From assembly GCA_027924585.1 (NCBI GenBank), contig BSBM01000299.1:32154501-32218500 (forward strand): a stretch of DNA of 64,000 nt, read 5' to 3'. The position numbers and the translations under genes are program-made. The notes below the pieces were generated by a model that did not search any database, was not told the DNA's origin, and saw only the letters and a list, made by a program, of their open reading frames with translations. Of this stretch, positions 46,401-59,800 are shown piece after piece. Each line of letters starts with the position of its first letter. Within the stretch, counting starts at the first letter, position 1. Source of the DNA: Larix kaempferi (taxonomy: Eukaryota > Streptophyta > Pinopsida > Pinales > Pinaceae).

Positions 46401-47629
46401 AATTTCGTATATGGAAATTTGTTAAAAGTGGTATGGCTGGAACCGTATTTCAACTAGCATATAAAGTACCCTTTTAGAAATATCTTTGGTTTGGTAGGGT
46501 ATTATCTTTGGGTTGTAATGACATCATTTTTGTATTCCCTAGAAGCGTATTCCTATGCAAAGTTCCATTGTTAATTCTGGAAATTCGTTGGTGTAGATTT
46601 CTCTTGGAATATATTATTGGTCTAGAAGTGGGAGTACCGTGAAGATTCCTTGTGTAATTAATGGAATCAAGATAGATTGATAAGTTATTCATAGTTATGG
46701 ATAAATGATTTCAAAGGATCTCTTTAAAATTATGTATGTATGATAAACATCCTCATATAGAGCAATAGACTTCTATACGTATATTGCTATTAAAGCATAG
46801 TTGAAATTACTCTCGGTGAGAGAGTAAATATGGCCACTTGGGCGTGGCAGAAATGTAACCTTTATTATGAATGATTAATATATGGAAGGAAACATTTCAG
46901 TGGATGTAGCCCAAAGAGTTGGGTGAACCACATATATCGGTTTATCTCATGTGTGTGATTATTTGGTGTTGTCGTTTTGTGCATAATTTATGTTTACGTC
47001 AAGTGATTGTTGAGAAATGATGACTTGTGAATGTTCATATTGTCCTTGGGAGATTAATACATAGATATCTAATGTTTTGATATATATATAATATTTCGTT
47101 GTTAATGGGTAATAATTTCTTAGAGATGTTTCAAGGTAAGGAGGAATAATGTTTGAATATGAGCTAATAGTTTAAATGGATGATTGTCATTGTAATCGTC
47201 ATTTTGTCAAAGCATTTATATTATTAAAAGCTTAAGAGGACTTCATAAAAAGTGTAGTCACAATAACATTTGGGATGTTACATGACTAGATGTATGCACC
47301 CCTAAATTTTGGTAATTTTGCATACTGTTGAATTTATAATTTTGTTGTACACATGATAAGAATATCAAAGCTGCTGATTGCAATAAGAATAGAGATGAAT
47401 GGTTGAAAATGCTTGTATTTTATGTTATAGCTATGACGCAATAAGTACAACTGCATTATGGTTCTTTATACCAATAAAGTTCGCCATAAGTTATAGAGAT
47501 ATTAAAACTTATAGAATTTTCCATTCATGTAATTAATACATTCTTGGTGATATGAATCCTGTAGAGCAAAATAAATTTTCTTGAAAATTTCCCAAAAATA
47601 CCTAATTCAGACATTTGGGAAACGTTACA
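43491..47629 (+). mobile_element. LARD-like tandem, LTR 2, shared middle LTR (4139 bp)
   Basis: The same ends as LTR 1 and the same internal landmarks: minisatellite at 44939-45558, hairpin at 46900-46931. It is preceded by a purine tract and followed by a PBS, so it serves as the 3' LTR of unit 1 and the 5' LTR of unit 2. There are no target duplications on either side, so it is not a separate insertion. At several sites (GAGGAGCTCT, GGAAGAG, AGTTTACAC, TTGTACACAT) it agrees with LTR 3 against LTR 1. Confidence 0.95.
44939..45558 (+). repeat. 124-bp minisatellite, 5 copies, LARD LTR 2
   Basis: The copy number and period are the same as in LTR 1 and LTR 3, with only one or two base differences. 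Confidence 0.95.
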
Positions 47630-47631
47630 TG

Positions 47632-47643
47632 TGGTATCAGAGC
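47632..47643 (+). other. Primer binding site, LARD internal 2
   Basis: TGGTATCAGAGC, identical to the first unit. Confidence 0.93.
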
Positions 47644-49963
47644 CTTAGGTTACAACACTAGGGCCTAATGAGCTCAACATTCAATAATTAAGTATAAAGG
47701 TTATTAAGTTTACTAATCAATTGTTTTTGTTTCATTTTGGATGCATGGATTGCACTGGACAAGGGGAAAATGAATCTCCAAGCTCGACTTCAAGTTTCTC
47801 CCACCAGAGCACAGGTTGCAAACACTTGGGCTTATATGGGCTCAGTCGGGGAAAACAAATATGAGTTAGTCGAACTGGCGACACAAGACGCAATAGAAAA
47901 TTTCCTTTCAACGGATCGACAACAGGTAGCGTACAAGTCGTCATTAAATTGCAAGTAAGTATGTTTCATTTGGTGAAAACATTATAATGGCGCAACATGG
48001 TTTGTAGGTAAGGATAGTATATGTTTCATTATGGCGATGAACAATCTGTTATTGGTAAAATATTTAGCTGATGAATATATCCTCCTATTTTACAAATTAG
48101 AATTCATTGGATGACGAGAAAATAGTCTTTAGAATGATAACGGTTATGGTTTTGTGGAATGAGTTTTCGTATATTGAAAGTCATCCTAGTTGTGAATGTG
48201 CTAAACTGAGGAACTCTCCTAAATTTGTTGATTTGATAATTCGTCTTAAATACTGATTACCTTCTCTACCTTTATTGTTGTTCTTAGGAGTGGATATCTT
48301 TCAGCTTAAGTAAACGCGTCATATGGGAGAATAGGGTTGATACATGTTGTTAATTGTGTCTGACTAATCGAATTCTATTGATCCATTCGTCGGGATTTCC
48401 GAATATGAGGTTCAGATAGATAAAATAAGCAACTTATATATATTAAGTCGTTTATAAAGTAATTATATATGCTAACATTTGACTAAAGAAGATGGTCTAA
48501 TGTTTTGATTAGGTTAGGAACTATCAAGTTCCTTTCATATATAAAGCCACTTTGAATGATAAATTTATGATGTTGACATAACTAGGAAATTCTGGTAACA
48601 TACATACAATTATATGTCGTGTCAAAATGATTATTTTGGTTAAGAGATAAAACTATAGTTAATCATGTTGCTCACATAATGAATGCATAGATGAAATTAA
48701 TGGTGAGTATGTGTTGTTGTATGAATAAAAGTATTGGAAAACTAGAACCGCCACGGAATGGTAATACATGACACTTTAATTTTCTCATGTCTTTATAATG
48801 ACTGTTTTATATCCGCATTAGGAGTTAAGGAAAACCTTTAATATCATGGAAGTTCCATGATAGATCATAAGTAATATTTAACAGTAATTGATGTATAAGC
48901 TTTTATGAAACAAGTCAAGGTGATGATTGACTTATGTTTTATGCATGATTGCTCTTATGGTTTAATTACATTTTTCTTTTTTAAGGTTGTGGTCGAGCGG
49001 AATGTTATATTCCCACACATCACTACAACAGTCAAGAGGTAAAATGGGATATACAGATTCATGTGATAATTAGTGTAATACTAATATGTGATGATACAGG
49101 TAAACTGGTACCTCGACATATGAGGATCTTATAATAAGAAGATATGCGGCCACCTTACAAAGGTATACGGGTATCATTATAAGGTATGCAAGTATGTTTT
49201 AGAAAATTGGTGATTTCTATGTGATGTTGGTATATACAAAAGAAGTTGTATAACTAAAACATGAAGTGTGTTTGAAATGGTGAGGGATAACATTCGAGGT
49301 TAAGAAATCATCCTGTCCACGGGTCATCATAAAAAGAATATTATTTCGTGTTCAAAGAAGTATGTAATCCTATTAAATAAGTCAGATATGCTTGGAAGGA
49401 GAAAACGTTTACTTCAGATGATCAAGTATGGATATTGTAGTATGAAGAATGAATGATTTTCTTATTTACAAATATTTTGATTTTGTTATATAAAGTGTTA
49501 CTAACAATTGAATTTGGCAGATGGCCAAAACTCAGTGGAACTTGTTGAAAGACAAAAGCTTAATATATTATGCATGGTACAATAAAAGGAGTGAGGATGA
49601 AAGATCCACATTGCAGCTTTTGTTATTGTTAATTATTGTTGAATAAATAACTAGACCAAATTGGTCAGAGAAATTGTATGGTTATAAAATGTAATATGAC
49701 GAAATAATTGATGAATTTAAATGAGATTTTCCTAGACTCAAGCGAGGAGGCTTGAGGGGAATAAATTCCTGGACTCAAGCGAGAAGGCTTGAGGGGAATG
49801 ATGCAAGAGTGCGTTAAGGGCACTAAAACACTTCCGAGAAATCAGGGTGTTGACAGCCGCTAGGATTCTTGAAGGAATCAACAAGCGGTAAAGACCTAGG
49901 CAAACTATAAGAGAATGCATATGCGGGAGGCAGGACGCTGCTTAGTATGCATGAGAGAAAGTA

Positions 49964-50135
49964 TTGCTGTGTGAGCACTGCGGTGTTAGGCAAGAAATCT
50001 GTAAAATAAATTGCTGTGTGAGCACTGCGGTGTTAGGCAAGAAATCTGTAAAATAAATTGTTGTGTGAGCACTGAGGTGTTAGGCAAGAATTTCGAAAGG
50101 ATTGTTGTGTGAGCACTCGGGTGTTAGACAAGAAT
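49964..50135 (+). repeat. 47-bp repeat, 4 copies, in LARD internal 2
   Basis: It matches the array at 42954-43125 with one substitution in the third copy. Confidence 0.92.
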
Positions 50136-50487
50136 TTCCTGGATCAAATGAATGGTTGTTTGTGATTAAGTTCATAATCTACATTCCTGGATCATTGGAT
50201 TTATGTGTGCGTGTGATGATAAAAGCAGGAACAAAGGAGAAAACATATTCCATGGGTTGTAAATGATATATTGCAATAAAGAGCTCATGATTTGTGTCTC
50301 TAAGTTTGATTATAGAATTAACGATAAGTTGTTACTAAACAATTGCAGGTGATTGACGGTCATTTGCGAAAAATTTATGAAAACCCAAAGAAGGTCAAAA
50401 TAGAAACGACAAAGTGAGCAAAGGAGGACTCCATAAGAGAAATCCAAAATGTTTGAAAACATGAACACCGAGGACGGTGTTATTCTT

Positions 50488-50500
50488 AAGGGGGAAAGGA
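50488..50500 (+). other. Polypurine tract, LARD internal 2
   Basis: AAGGGGGAAAGGA, immediately before LTR 3. Confidence 0.92.
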
Positions 50501-53500
50501 TGTGACATCCCTCTTATATCTTAAGTTTTGTAATTGAATAATGTAAATATATGTTTGTTTTGGTGAGGAGCTCAAGGACAAGGCCCCACCAGTAAACCTT
50601 TTTTAGCATATTGTTTAATTACTAAGTTGGAAAAGTTGATGATAGACCTATCAGACTAAAGGTTTAGATGCGACTAAACGACGAGGCAAAGAATCCATGA
50701 TGGGGAGAGTCGAGATGGCTAGACAACCGTGGAAGGTCAGTTTCTGACGACAGTTATCATCATAAGTGCCTTGGGCACATGAGAAGTAAAAGAATTTACT
50801 CAACGATCAAAATACCTTGAGGTGTTTTTCTTAAAAGATTGGGTCAATCCTAGGTAGAGTAACTATTTCACCACAAATAATAGTTAACTCCTATGACCTA
50901 CCTAATGAAATAAATATAAATACCATTAAGAATCCTACAAGATGTCGAACAATGTATTATTATAAATACTTACCTTAGTTTCGACAAGGATTTGTAAACA
51001 TAATACTTATAGAAGAAGATGATATACTTTTACACTCTTGGAGAGAAAAATGTAAAAATAAATACCTGTATATATATATATATATATTACAATTTGATAT
51101 TTGGTACAAAACATTTACCATCCTTTATATATATATATTATTTGATCAAGAGGAGATATTCACTTATAAATGAATATACTTGACACTTATTTTCTAAGGA
51201 TATAAGTAAATCGACTTCCCTTGCAAAAGGGATGGAGTATAGAAAATGATCTCCTTGTTTTACCGTGTTGTTTGGAATGAAGGGGGACAACAATTCGATT
51301 TGCAACTAGTGGAGTTTGGTGCTCCACCTAAAAGGGCGCAACACTTATGACAACACCGTTATTTTTACAAGCGAACTCCGAGTAAGAGAGGTGGTGTCTT
51401 CTCTTTCTGGAGGAAATCGCGGATCTCCATGATCTTGATTATAAAGAAGAGAAGTTAAGGGAGGATTGTTTCCTTGATTGGAGGGAGAGAAACAGTTCTT
51501 AGTTGCCACATGTTATCATGCTGCTACGCGCTAAGGGTTCGAATTCCACGTGGGATGAGTTGTTTTTCGCAATCCCTTATTTTAACAACGATCTGATTCT
51601 AATTAAGGGGATCCTTCTGCCATCGGGGAATTCCTTTATATACTCCCACTCGTCACAAAAAGAGGAGCTCTGTGATGGAGGGAAGGGGAACGAAGGGAGG
51701 GTTTCAGAATGGAAGAGTTTCCATCGGCGCTACTCAGAAAGGACGGTAGTTTCGTTGAGTGGTTATTCCAAAAAAAAAATATGGGGAAATCGAGCTCGAA
51801 AAAGGAGGAAGGAGGTAGGGTCCTTATCTTTATGATAGATATCCTCTACGAGAAGAGAGGTATGATCCCTGTGGTTCAATTGCAATCTAGTATTACGTTT
51901 TCTCGTTTATACATTTTATGGTTGTTATTCTGAGTATGTTTTTTTTTTATACATCTCTGCTTGGCGTGATGACCAAGGAACCCGATCCATAATTTTGTAT
52001 GATAACAGAGTATGAGCTCTGCCGAGTCTGGTTGCATTTGAGTATTGCATGTGGTATTGATTACTTCTGCTTATACATCTCTGCTTGGCGTGATGACCAA
52101 GGAACCCGATCCATATTTTTATAAGATAACAGAGTATGAGCTCTGCTGAGTCTGGTTGCATTTGAGTATTGCATGTGGTATTGATTACTTCTGCTTATAC
52201 ATCTCGGCTTGGCGTGATGACCAAGGAACCCGATCCATATTTATATAAGATAACAGAGTATGAGCTCTGCTGAGTCTGGTTGCATTTGAGTATTGCATGT
52301 GGAATTGATTACTTCTGCTTATACATCTCCGCTTGGCGTGATGACCAAGGAACCCGATCCATATTTATGTATGATAACAGAGTATGAGCTCTGCCGAGTC
52401 TGGTTGCATTTGAGTGTTGCATGTGGTATTGATTATTTCTGCTTATACATCTCTGCTTGGCGTGATGACCAAGGAACCCGATCCATATTTATATAAGATA
52501 ACAGAGTATGAGCTCTGCCGAGTCTGGTTGCATTTGAGTATTGCATGTGGTATTGATTATTTCTGCTATTAATTATATTCTTGTGTGATCAACACCTTCC
52601 CGATCTGGAATGATCGTTGTGAGGAAAATGCCAGACGCATTATGTTTGATCGCTGGTTACCTTTCCGATCTGGGTCAATCGTTGCAAAGCAAAACATAGT
52701 TGTAGATATGTAATTTTTAGATGGGAAAGTGTAGATGCTGGTCTCCTATTAAATGTCTATAAGCAGAAATCCTTGCCTTTTAAATATGAACCCAGAAATT
52801 ACGTGTAACTGTTTTGCGAGGTCATGGACCCCAGACAAGGGTTAAGCCATTATAGTTATTTTTTTTAGTGTAATATTATGCCTGTTGAGTTTTGAGCAAA
52901 TGAGATAGGACAGTTACAACGAGCCTGATCCACACTGTGCTAGTTCGATTTGGGGACAGAGTTGAAAGAAACTCTATAGTTCTATCTAATCGCCTTAAGA
53001 AAATGTTGGAAGACTTAGTAGTTTACACATCGGATGACAGAGTTGGAAACAAGTCTGTAGTCTCCCTTTTCATGCCCTGATAGTGGAGTCATTTTTGTGT
53101 GGTTGTTTATTACCCTTCTTTTCCCAAAAGAGAAATGCTACGGCCTTTGTAAATGGTTGTGTATTTTTTTTTGTAATTACTGTCATGGTGAAATTGGTAG
53201 CGTGCTAAATACTTAATCTTAGTTAATTTAAGGAGAGATTTCTCTGCCTTGTGATTCTAGAGAGCACCTGGAGAGGGATAGTTAATTATCTAGATCTCGT
53301 TTATTGTTCGGTTACCTTTTTGGGGTTGTACACAGGTATTGGCTTCCCTTTAATAACCATCGTCTAATTGGAATCGTGGTTCTGCATTATGTTGGCAATT
53401 AATGAAGTAAAAATTTCGTATATGGAAATTTGTTAAAAGTGGTATGGCTGGAACCGTATTTCAACTAGCATATAAAGTACCCTTTTAGAAATATCTTTGG

Positions 53501-54640
53501 TTTGGTAGGGTATTATCTTTGGGTTGTAATGACATCATTTTTGTATTCCCTAGAAGCGTATTCCTATGCAAAGTTCCATTGTTAATTCTGGAAATTCGTT
53601 GGTGTAGATTTCTCTTGGAATATATTATTGGTCTAGAAGTGGGAGTACCGTGAAGATTCCTTGTGTAATTAATGGAATCAAGATAGATTGATAAGTTATT
53701 CATAGTTATGGATAAATGATTTCAAAGGATCTCTTTAAAATTATGTATGTATGATAAACATCCTCATATAGAGCAATAGACTTCTATACGTATATTGCTA
53801 TTAAAGCATAGTTGAAATTACTCTCGGTGAGAGAGTAAATATGGCCACTTGGGCGTGGCAGAAATGTAACCTTTATTATGAATGATTAATATATGGAAGG
53901 AAACATTTCAGTGGATGTAGCCCAAAGAGTTGGGTGAACCACATATATCGGTTTATCTCATGTGTGTGATTATTTGGTGTTGTCGTTTTGTGCATAATTT
54001 ATGTTTACGTCAAGTGATTGTTGAGAAATGATGACTTGTGAATGTTCATATTGTCCTTGGGAGATTAATACATAGATATCTAATGTTTTGATATATATAT
54101 AATATTTCGTTGTTAATGGGTAATAATTTCTTAGAGATGTTTCAAGGTAAGGAGGAATAATGTTTGAATATGAGCTAATAGTTTAAATGGATGATTGTCA
54201 TTGTAATCGTCATTTTGTCAAAGCATTTATATTATTAAAAGCTTAAGAGGACTTCATAAAAAGTGTAGTCACAATAACATTTGGGATGTTACATGACTAG
54301 ATGTATGCACCCCTAAATTTTGGTAATTTTGCATACTGTTGAATTTATAATTTTGTTGTACACATGATAAGAATATCAAAGCTGCTGATTGCAATAAGAA
54401 TAGAGATGAATGGTTGAAAATGCTTGTATTTTATGTTATAGCTATGACGCAATAAGTACAACTGCATTATGGTTCTTTATACCAATAAAGTTCGCCATAA
54501 GTTATAGAGATATTAAAACTTATAGAATTTTCCATTCATGTAATTAATACATTCTTGGTGATATGAATCCTGTAGAGCAAAATAAATTTTCTTGAAAATT
54601 TCCCAAAAATCCCTAATTCAGACATTTGGGAAACGTTACA
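50501..54640 (+). mobile_element. LARD-like tandem, LTR 3 (4140 bp)
   Basis: It starts TGTGACATCC and ends AAACGTTACA, followed by the GGTCA target duplication and the resumed element B reading frame. The minisatellite is at 51950-52569 and the hairpin at 53911-53942. It carries a handful of private changes (for example CCTACAAGA, CCGTGTTG, CAACACCG, CTTTCCG). Confidence 0.95.
51950..52569 (+). repeat. 124-bp minisatellite, 5 copies, LARD LTR 3
   Basis: Same array as in LTR 1 and LTR 2. Confidence 0.95.
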
Positions 54641-54645
54641 GGTCA
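54641..54645 (+). repeat. Target duplication GGTCA, right of LARD tandem
   Basis: It directly follows LTR 3 and matches 36474-36478, so the whole 18,162-bp block behaves as one insertion. Confidence 0.95.
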
Positions 54646-56775
54646 TATAATATCTAAAGACAGAATTTCTGTCAAGCCAGATAAAATAAGAGCAATTAAA
54701 GAGTGGCCTGGCCCTAAAGACGTAACTGACGTACGGTCATTTATGGGAATAACAGGTCACTACAGAAATTTTATTGAAGGATTATCTAGAATTGCAAATC
54801 CCATAACTTCTTCGCACAAGAAATGGAAGAAATCCGCCTTGGATAAAAAATGCGAAGAAAGTTTTAAGAAGTTAAAAGAGTTATTAACAACAACACCTAT
54901 ATTAAAAATTGTTGATCCTCATAAGGACTTCGTTGTATGCACCGATGCATGTAACGATGGACTTGGAGGGGTCTTGACTCAAGAAGGTCATGGTATTGCT
55001 TTTGAGTCTAGAAAGTTAAAAATCTACGAAAAGAACTACACAACTTATGATCTCGAGCTAGCAGCCATGATACATGCACTAAAAATGTGGCGCCATCACT
55101 TGATTGGAAGAAAGTTTAAACTAATGATAGATAATAAGGGTTTAAAATACTTGTTGGATCAAACAAATCTTAACGCAAGGTAAGCTAGGTGGCTAGCTTT
55201 TCTTAGGGAGTATGATTTCGAATTCAACACATTAAGGGAAAATAAAACAAAGTCACTAATGCCTTGAGCAGAAATGCCAAATTAATTTTTGTGGCAGTAA
55301 TCAGCACATTTAAGATAGATCTGGAAAATCAGGTCGAAGAAGGAATTAAGAAAGATGAAAATTATCAAAAATTGCATGATAAAGTTTGTGAGAATTTATA
55401 TGAAAATTTAATAACAGATTACAACATTAATGAAAAAGGCTTAATGACTTATAAAAACATAATTTATGTACCTAATGTGTCAAAAGTTAAACTACTGATT
55501 TTGGATGAAGTTCATAAAAGTCCTTATTCGGGACAACCTGGTTATCAGAAAATGATAATTATGTTAAGAAAGGATTACTTTTGGCCCAACATGAAAAATG
55601 AAGTGGCTGAATACATAGCTAGGTGTTTTGAATGTCATACAATTAAGGCTAAACATTAAAACTGAGCTGGCCTATTGCAACCATTGCCAATTCCGGAATG
55701 GAAATGGGAAATTATAAGTATTGATTTTATTACACGTATACCTAAGAATCGAAAATAGAATGACTCCATAATGGTGGTTGTGGATAAAATTAGTAAATCT
55801 GCTCATTTTATTCTTGTTAAGACTACTTTCAAAGCTGCTAAAATTGCAGATGTGTTTATGAATCAAATCTTTCGCTTACATGGAATTCCAAAGCTAATTA
55901 TTTCTGACCGAGACTCCAAGTTTACTGGAAATTTCTGGACAGCATTGTTTAAGGGTTTAAATACTAAATTCAATTTCAATACTTCTTTCCATCCACAAAC
56001 TGACGGATAGACTGAAAGGGTTAATCAGATTTTAGAAGACATGTTAAGAATGTATGTTAAAGATTAGCCAACTAAGTGGGAAGACTATTTGAATTTAGTT
56101 AAATTTGCATACAATAATCATTATCAAGCGTCTGCTAGACTTAGTCCATTTGAGATTTTATATGGAAGAAAATGTTGTACTCCTATTTCTTGGGATAACC
56201 CTATTGAAAGATTAATGTTAGGACCAGATTTGTTAAAAGAGATGGACGTAACCGTGAAATAGGTACAAGGCAACTTAAAAGTTGCACAAGATAGATAAAA
56301 AAGTTATGCAGATCTAAAACACACTGAAAGAGATTTTTAGGTTGGAGATCACGTCTTTGTAAATGTAAAACCCAAGAAAATTTCTTTTAAACTTGGGAGT
56401 TGTGCTAAACTAGCACCAAGGTACTGTGGACCATTTGAAGTCCTATCAAGGATTGGACCTGTTGCATATCAGTTAGCTCTACCATCTAATTTAAGAATCC
56501 ATAATGTTTTTCACATTTATGTTTTAAAGAAGTATGTGCACAATGCTACTCATCTGCTGAATTGGAATGACATACAGGTGGAACCCGAAGGAGATTTTCA
56601 AGTGGAACCGGACTGTATTCTCGACAGGAGGGAAATTATGCTCCGGAATTGTACCATAGTGTAGGTAAAGGTGCAATGGAAGCACCTTAGCCCTGATGAA
56701 GCTACCTAGGAACTGGAAAGTAACATGTGGGCAACATATCCAGTTCTGTTCCAGGGAGGCTCTCACGAAGAATAA
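54641..56775 (+). pseudogene. Element B gag-pol, 3' half (RNase H, integrase, chromodomain tail), decayed
   Basis: It resumes at GHIISKD and covers the end of the reverse transcriptase, RNase H (CTDACNDGLGGVL, YDLELAAMIHALKMW, LMIDNKGLKYL, with the acidic residues kept), integrase (HKSPYSGQPGYQKM, zinc-finger Cys pair CFECHT, SDRDSKFTGNFW, QTDG), a GPF module and the EATWE-like tail. Stops are TAA at 55181, a shift before 55264, TAA at 55657, and TAGs at 55756, 56008, 56065, 56260, 56336 and 56662, with TAA near 56294. In-frame TAGs at 56260 and 56662 are at the same codons as element A stops 11253 and 11655. The final TAA at 56773 corresponds to that of element A. Confidence 0.92.
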
Positions 56776-56800
56776 GCAACATCGAGAATGATGTTGAGCT

Positions 56801-56814
56801 TAAGTGGGGGTGTT
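56801..56814 (+). other. Polypurine tract, element B
   Basis: TAAGTGGGGGTGTT directly precedes the next LTR. The G run is intact, unlike in element A. Confidence 0.8.
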
Positions 56815-59800
56815 TGTAACATACCCCTTTGCTGAAAACATTTTATGTTTGAAGAAAACATTATCTTAACTTTTATTCTAAAGTTTTATATTTGGACAAG
56901 TGTCCAAGGATGACTGTAATTGCACAATATTATTATTTAAATAAATAAAATAGGAGACAATCACCCAAGAACAACTATTGAAAGAGTTTTTATTTACCCA
57001 CTAGGTGGAATGGAATCTAGGGTAGAAGGAAATGGACAAGTGGAACTAGAGCTTGAGGCTCATTTATTGAGAACTGACCACCAAAAAGACCTAGGCATCT
57101 TTTTAAGAGCCATCAAATTTGGACTGAGGTTCAACACTTTTCCTGATGAGGAAATTTACCTTGTGGTTCTGCTATATGCATACAAGAGATTTGATGAGGG
57201 GAAAAACTAGGTTTTTGATCATGGTGTAAGTCTACCTTATTTACTGCTGAGTGCAGAGATTGAGGTGTATGGCAAGTCTCTATTTATTACTGGTTATACA
57301 ACCGGAGTGCCTTGCTTCTACGCAAAGTGTTCTACCTAGTGGTTCAGTAAACAGGCTCAGGGATCCAAAGGAGGCAAGTAGTTTGGGTGCTTATTCTGGA
57401 GAAGGTTGGGAGGAACAGGCCTCCTTGGGTGTTTGTCCACCCTATCTACATTTCCAAGTGCTACTTGTTATTTTTCAGTTCCTAAGTCGCTATAATTTAT
57501 TTTATGTACCATTGAACTAAGATTTAATTAGTCAAATATTGGTAGTAATCATTCTGCATAAGTAAATGCTTGATTTCCTGAATTGATTATGATTCTATAA
57601 ATTGTTGAGGAATTCATTCGAAATGATAGAATAGATTTCTTCCCTGCATTTTTCCACGTACTGTTGTTTGTACCATACTCTAGTACAGGGAATGTGTTTC
57701 AAAATAGATGAGAATGATATTATTCAATAGATAAAATGATTGAATAACTATCTGCCATGTTCCCTGTAATTTTTTGAATATGTCTACATTTTGTATTCAA
57801 ATATATTATATTGTTCTGTCATAAAAATATACAGTAATACTTAACTTATGCAAATATTAGATTATTTTTATATTCATAGTAAAAGAAGTAAACATCTCCT
57901 ATTCTGTACAAACAAAGGGTTTGGTTATAGATTAACTAATCCCTTCCAATAGGTACTTAATACACATAGTATGATCATTTCCTCTAATACATTATAATTT
58001 CCAAACCTCACTATTGCATCTCATTGGTATGTATGAAATTTAAACAGCTGTATAAAAATACATAACTATTATTACAAAACAACTTTCAAGTTTGACGAAT
58101 ATCTCAAAGATTAAAACCCTAATTAGAACCTTTAGTTAAAACAAATCTTTAGAATTTTTTGACTGAACTCAAATACATCGGAAAAGTTTTCATGTAGTCT
58201 TTTTTTTTTTTTTCTTAAATCTTCCATGAGTGTGAAACCCTCATTATCCTTCTAGAGTCAAGCAAACAAAAACTAGTATTGAGTATTGATAGGATTCAAA
58301 CCCAGTCTTATAGCCGAAACCCTCGATCTTCATCAAAACATTTCGATAAGTTTCCAACTAGGATTAATTCCTTTACACAGTGACAGTATCACCATACAAT
58401 AAGAATTTCACCATTTCACAATACAATAACTACAACACATATCTCTTGTGACATCTGAAAATTTATGTAAAACACATTTTGTTATAGAGACGAGCATAGC
58501 CCTTATACCTCATTTTAAAATAGTTCACAAGTAAACACAGATGACCGGGAGGACACTAACTCTGTAACTATTTTACATAAAAACATTTACATTTACAACG
58601 AAACCAGAGTTATAACATTTACATATGCACCTAAGTGGAATCTTTTCCGAAAAACAAACACCGATAATATCAATTTGAGGCATAACATCAGTTAATAGGG
58701 TTCCAAACCCCAATCATTTAAACAAAAATCAAGTTCATTATTATAACAATTAACATTATATTTATCCAAAATGTAGGGAGTTAAACCCTTTAGTCAACAC
58801 TGAAAATTATCATGTTGCATAGTTATGGTGTAAAGAAAAAACACAGTAAGCCGAGGATTCAATCCTCTTACATGCAATCGGCTACTAGACACTACAACGA
58901 CGACGAAAGCCACATCCAACCCCCATGACAAAAGCCTCAGCTAAAAGTCAGACAAGAACCAATAGTGCCATCTATAGGAAAAATACCGAGGCTTACTGGT
59001 TTCCTTTTGCTTCTCCCCATAGTGCCACGAACTTAGAAAATTGTAGACAAAGAGGACCTGTCACATAAACACATTGTGGTTAAAACAAATGAGAAGTATA
59101 AAGCTTAAAAGCAAATACTTGCTAGTTGTTTTAATTTTGTAAAATCTCGAGACTGTAACCATCACTTACCCATAAGGAAGTCTTTTAACAAGAACCAACC
59201 GACGAGAACCAGGGCCAACCATCACCATTGAAATAGCAGTAGAATGGCTTGTCTCTGAGAGCCATAATAGAGTTTAAGAAACAAACAAGTTACGGGTTCG
59301 AAACTCGGAGAGCAGCCTCCATCCCTGCTGCTAACCCTAACTTTTCGCAGGTTGGTCGGCCTCTCCCCAAAACCCCACTCACTACATAATAAAAACCTAA
59401 GCCATGCTCTCGAAGATATTATCTTCTAAGTAGTTAATGCTTCACCAAAACCCAAGTTCTATCACGTGAAGATTGCCACATTGGATGCCAATGGGCATAC
59501 CATTACTACGACTTTAATGCGCTTTTTATACCCCAACTACCATCATACAATCAAACCTACATTCATATAATTAAACTCGATTATGGTTCAAACTTTCGGA
59601 TATGTGTAGAGTGTAGTATGATTACAAGGTCAAAATATGTATGTTTCCAATTGCTTACATTATATTATAGCTACAAAACATAACATTTCATCAGACTATA
59701 GAATATATGCTAGGAAGATCATCATTTCTTACACTTTGATTATGGTGTCAAAACCATAGGGTTTTTCCAACATCGTCTCATGGTAATTATCCCATTGATA

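Larger units (their letters stand above)
47630..50500 (+). mobile_element. LARD-like internal domain 2 (2871 bp)
   Basis: The length equals internal 1, with only about seven visible differences (for example CATTCAATAATT for CATGCGATAATT near 47680, GACGCA for GACGTA, ACATGAAG for ACAGGAAG). PBS at 47632-47643, 47-bp repeats at 49964-50135, purine tract at 50488-50500. The leader ORF is intact in both copies, with one substitution (Val to Ala). Confidence 0.92.
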
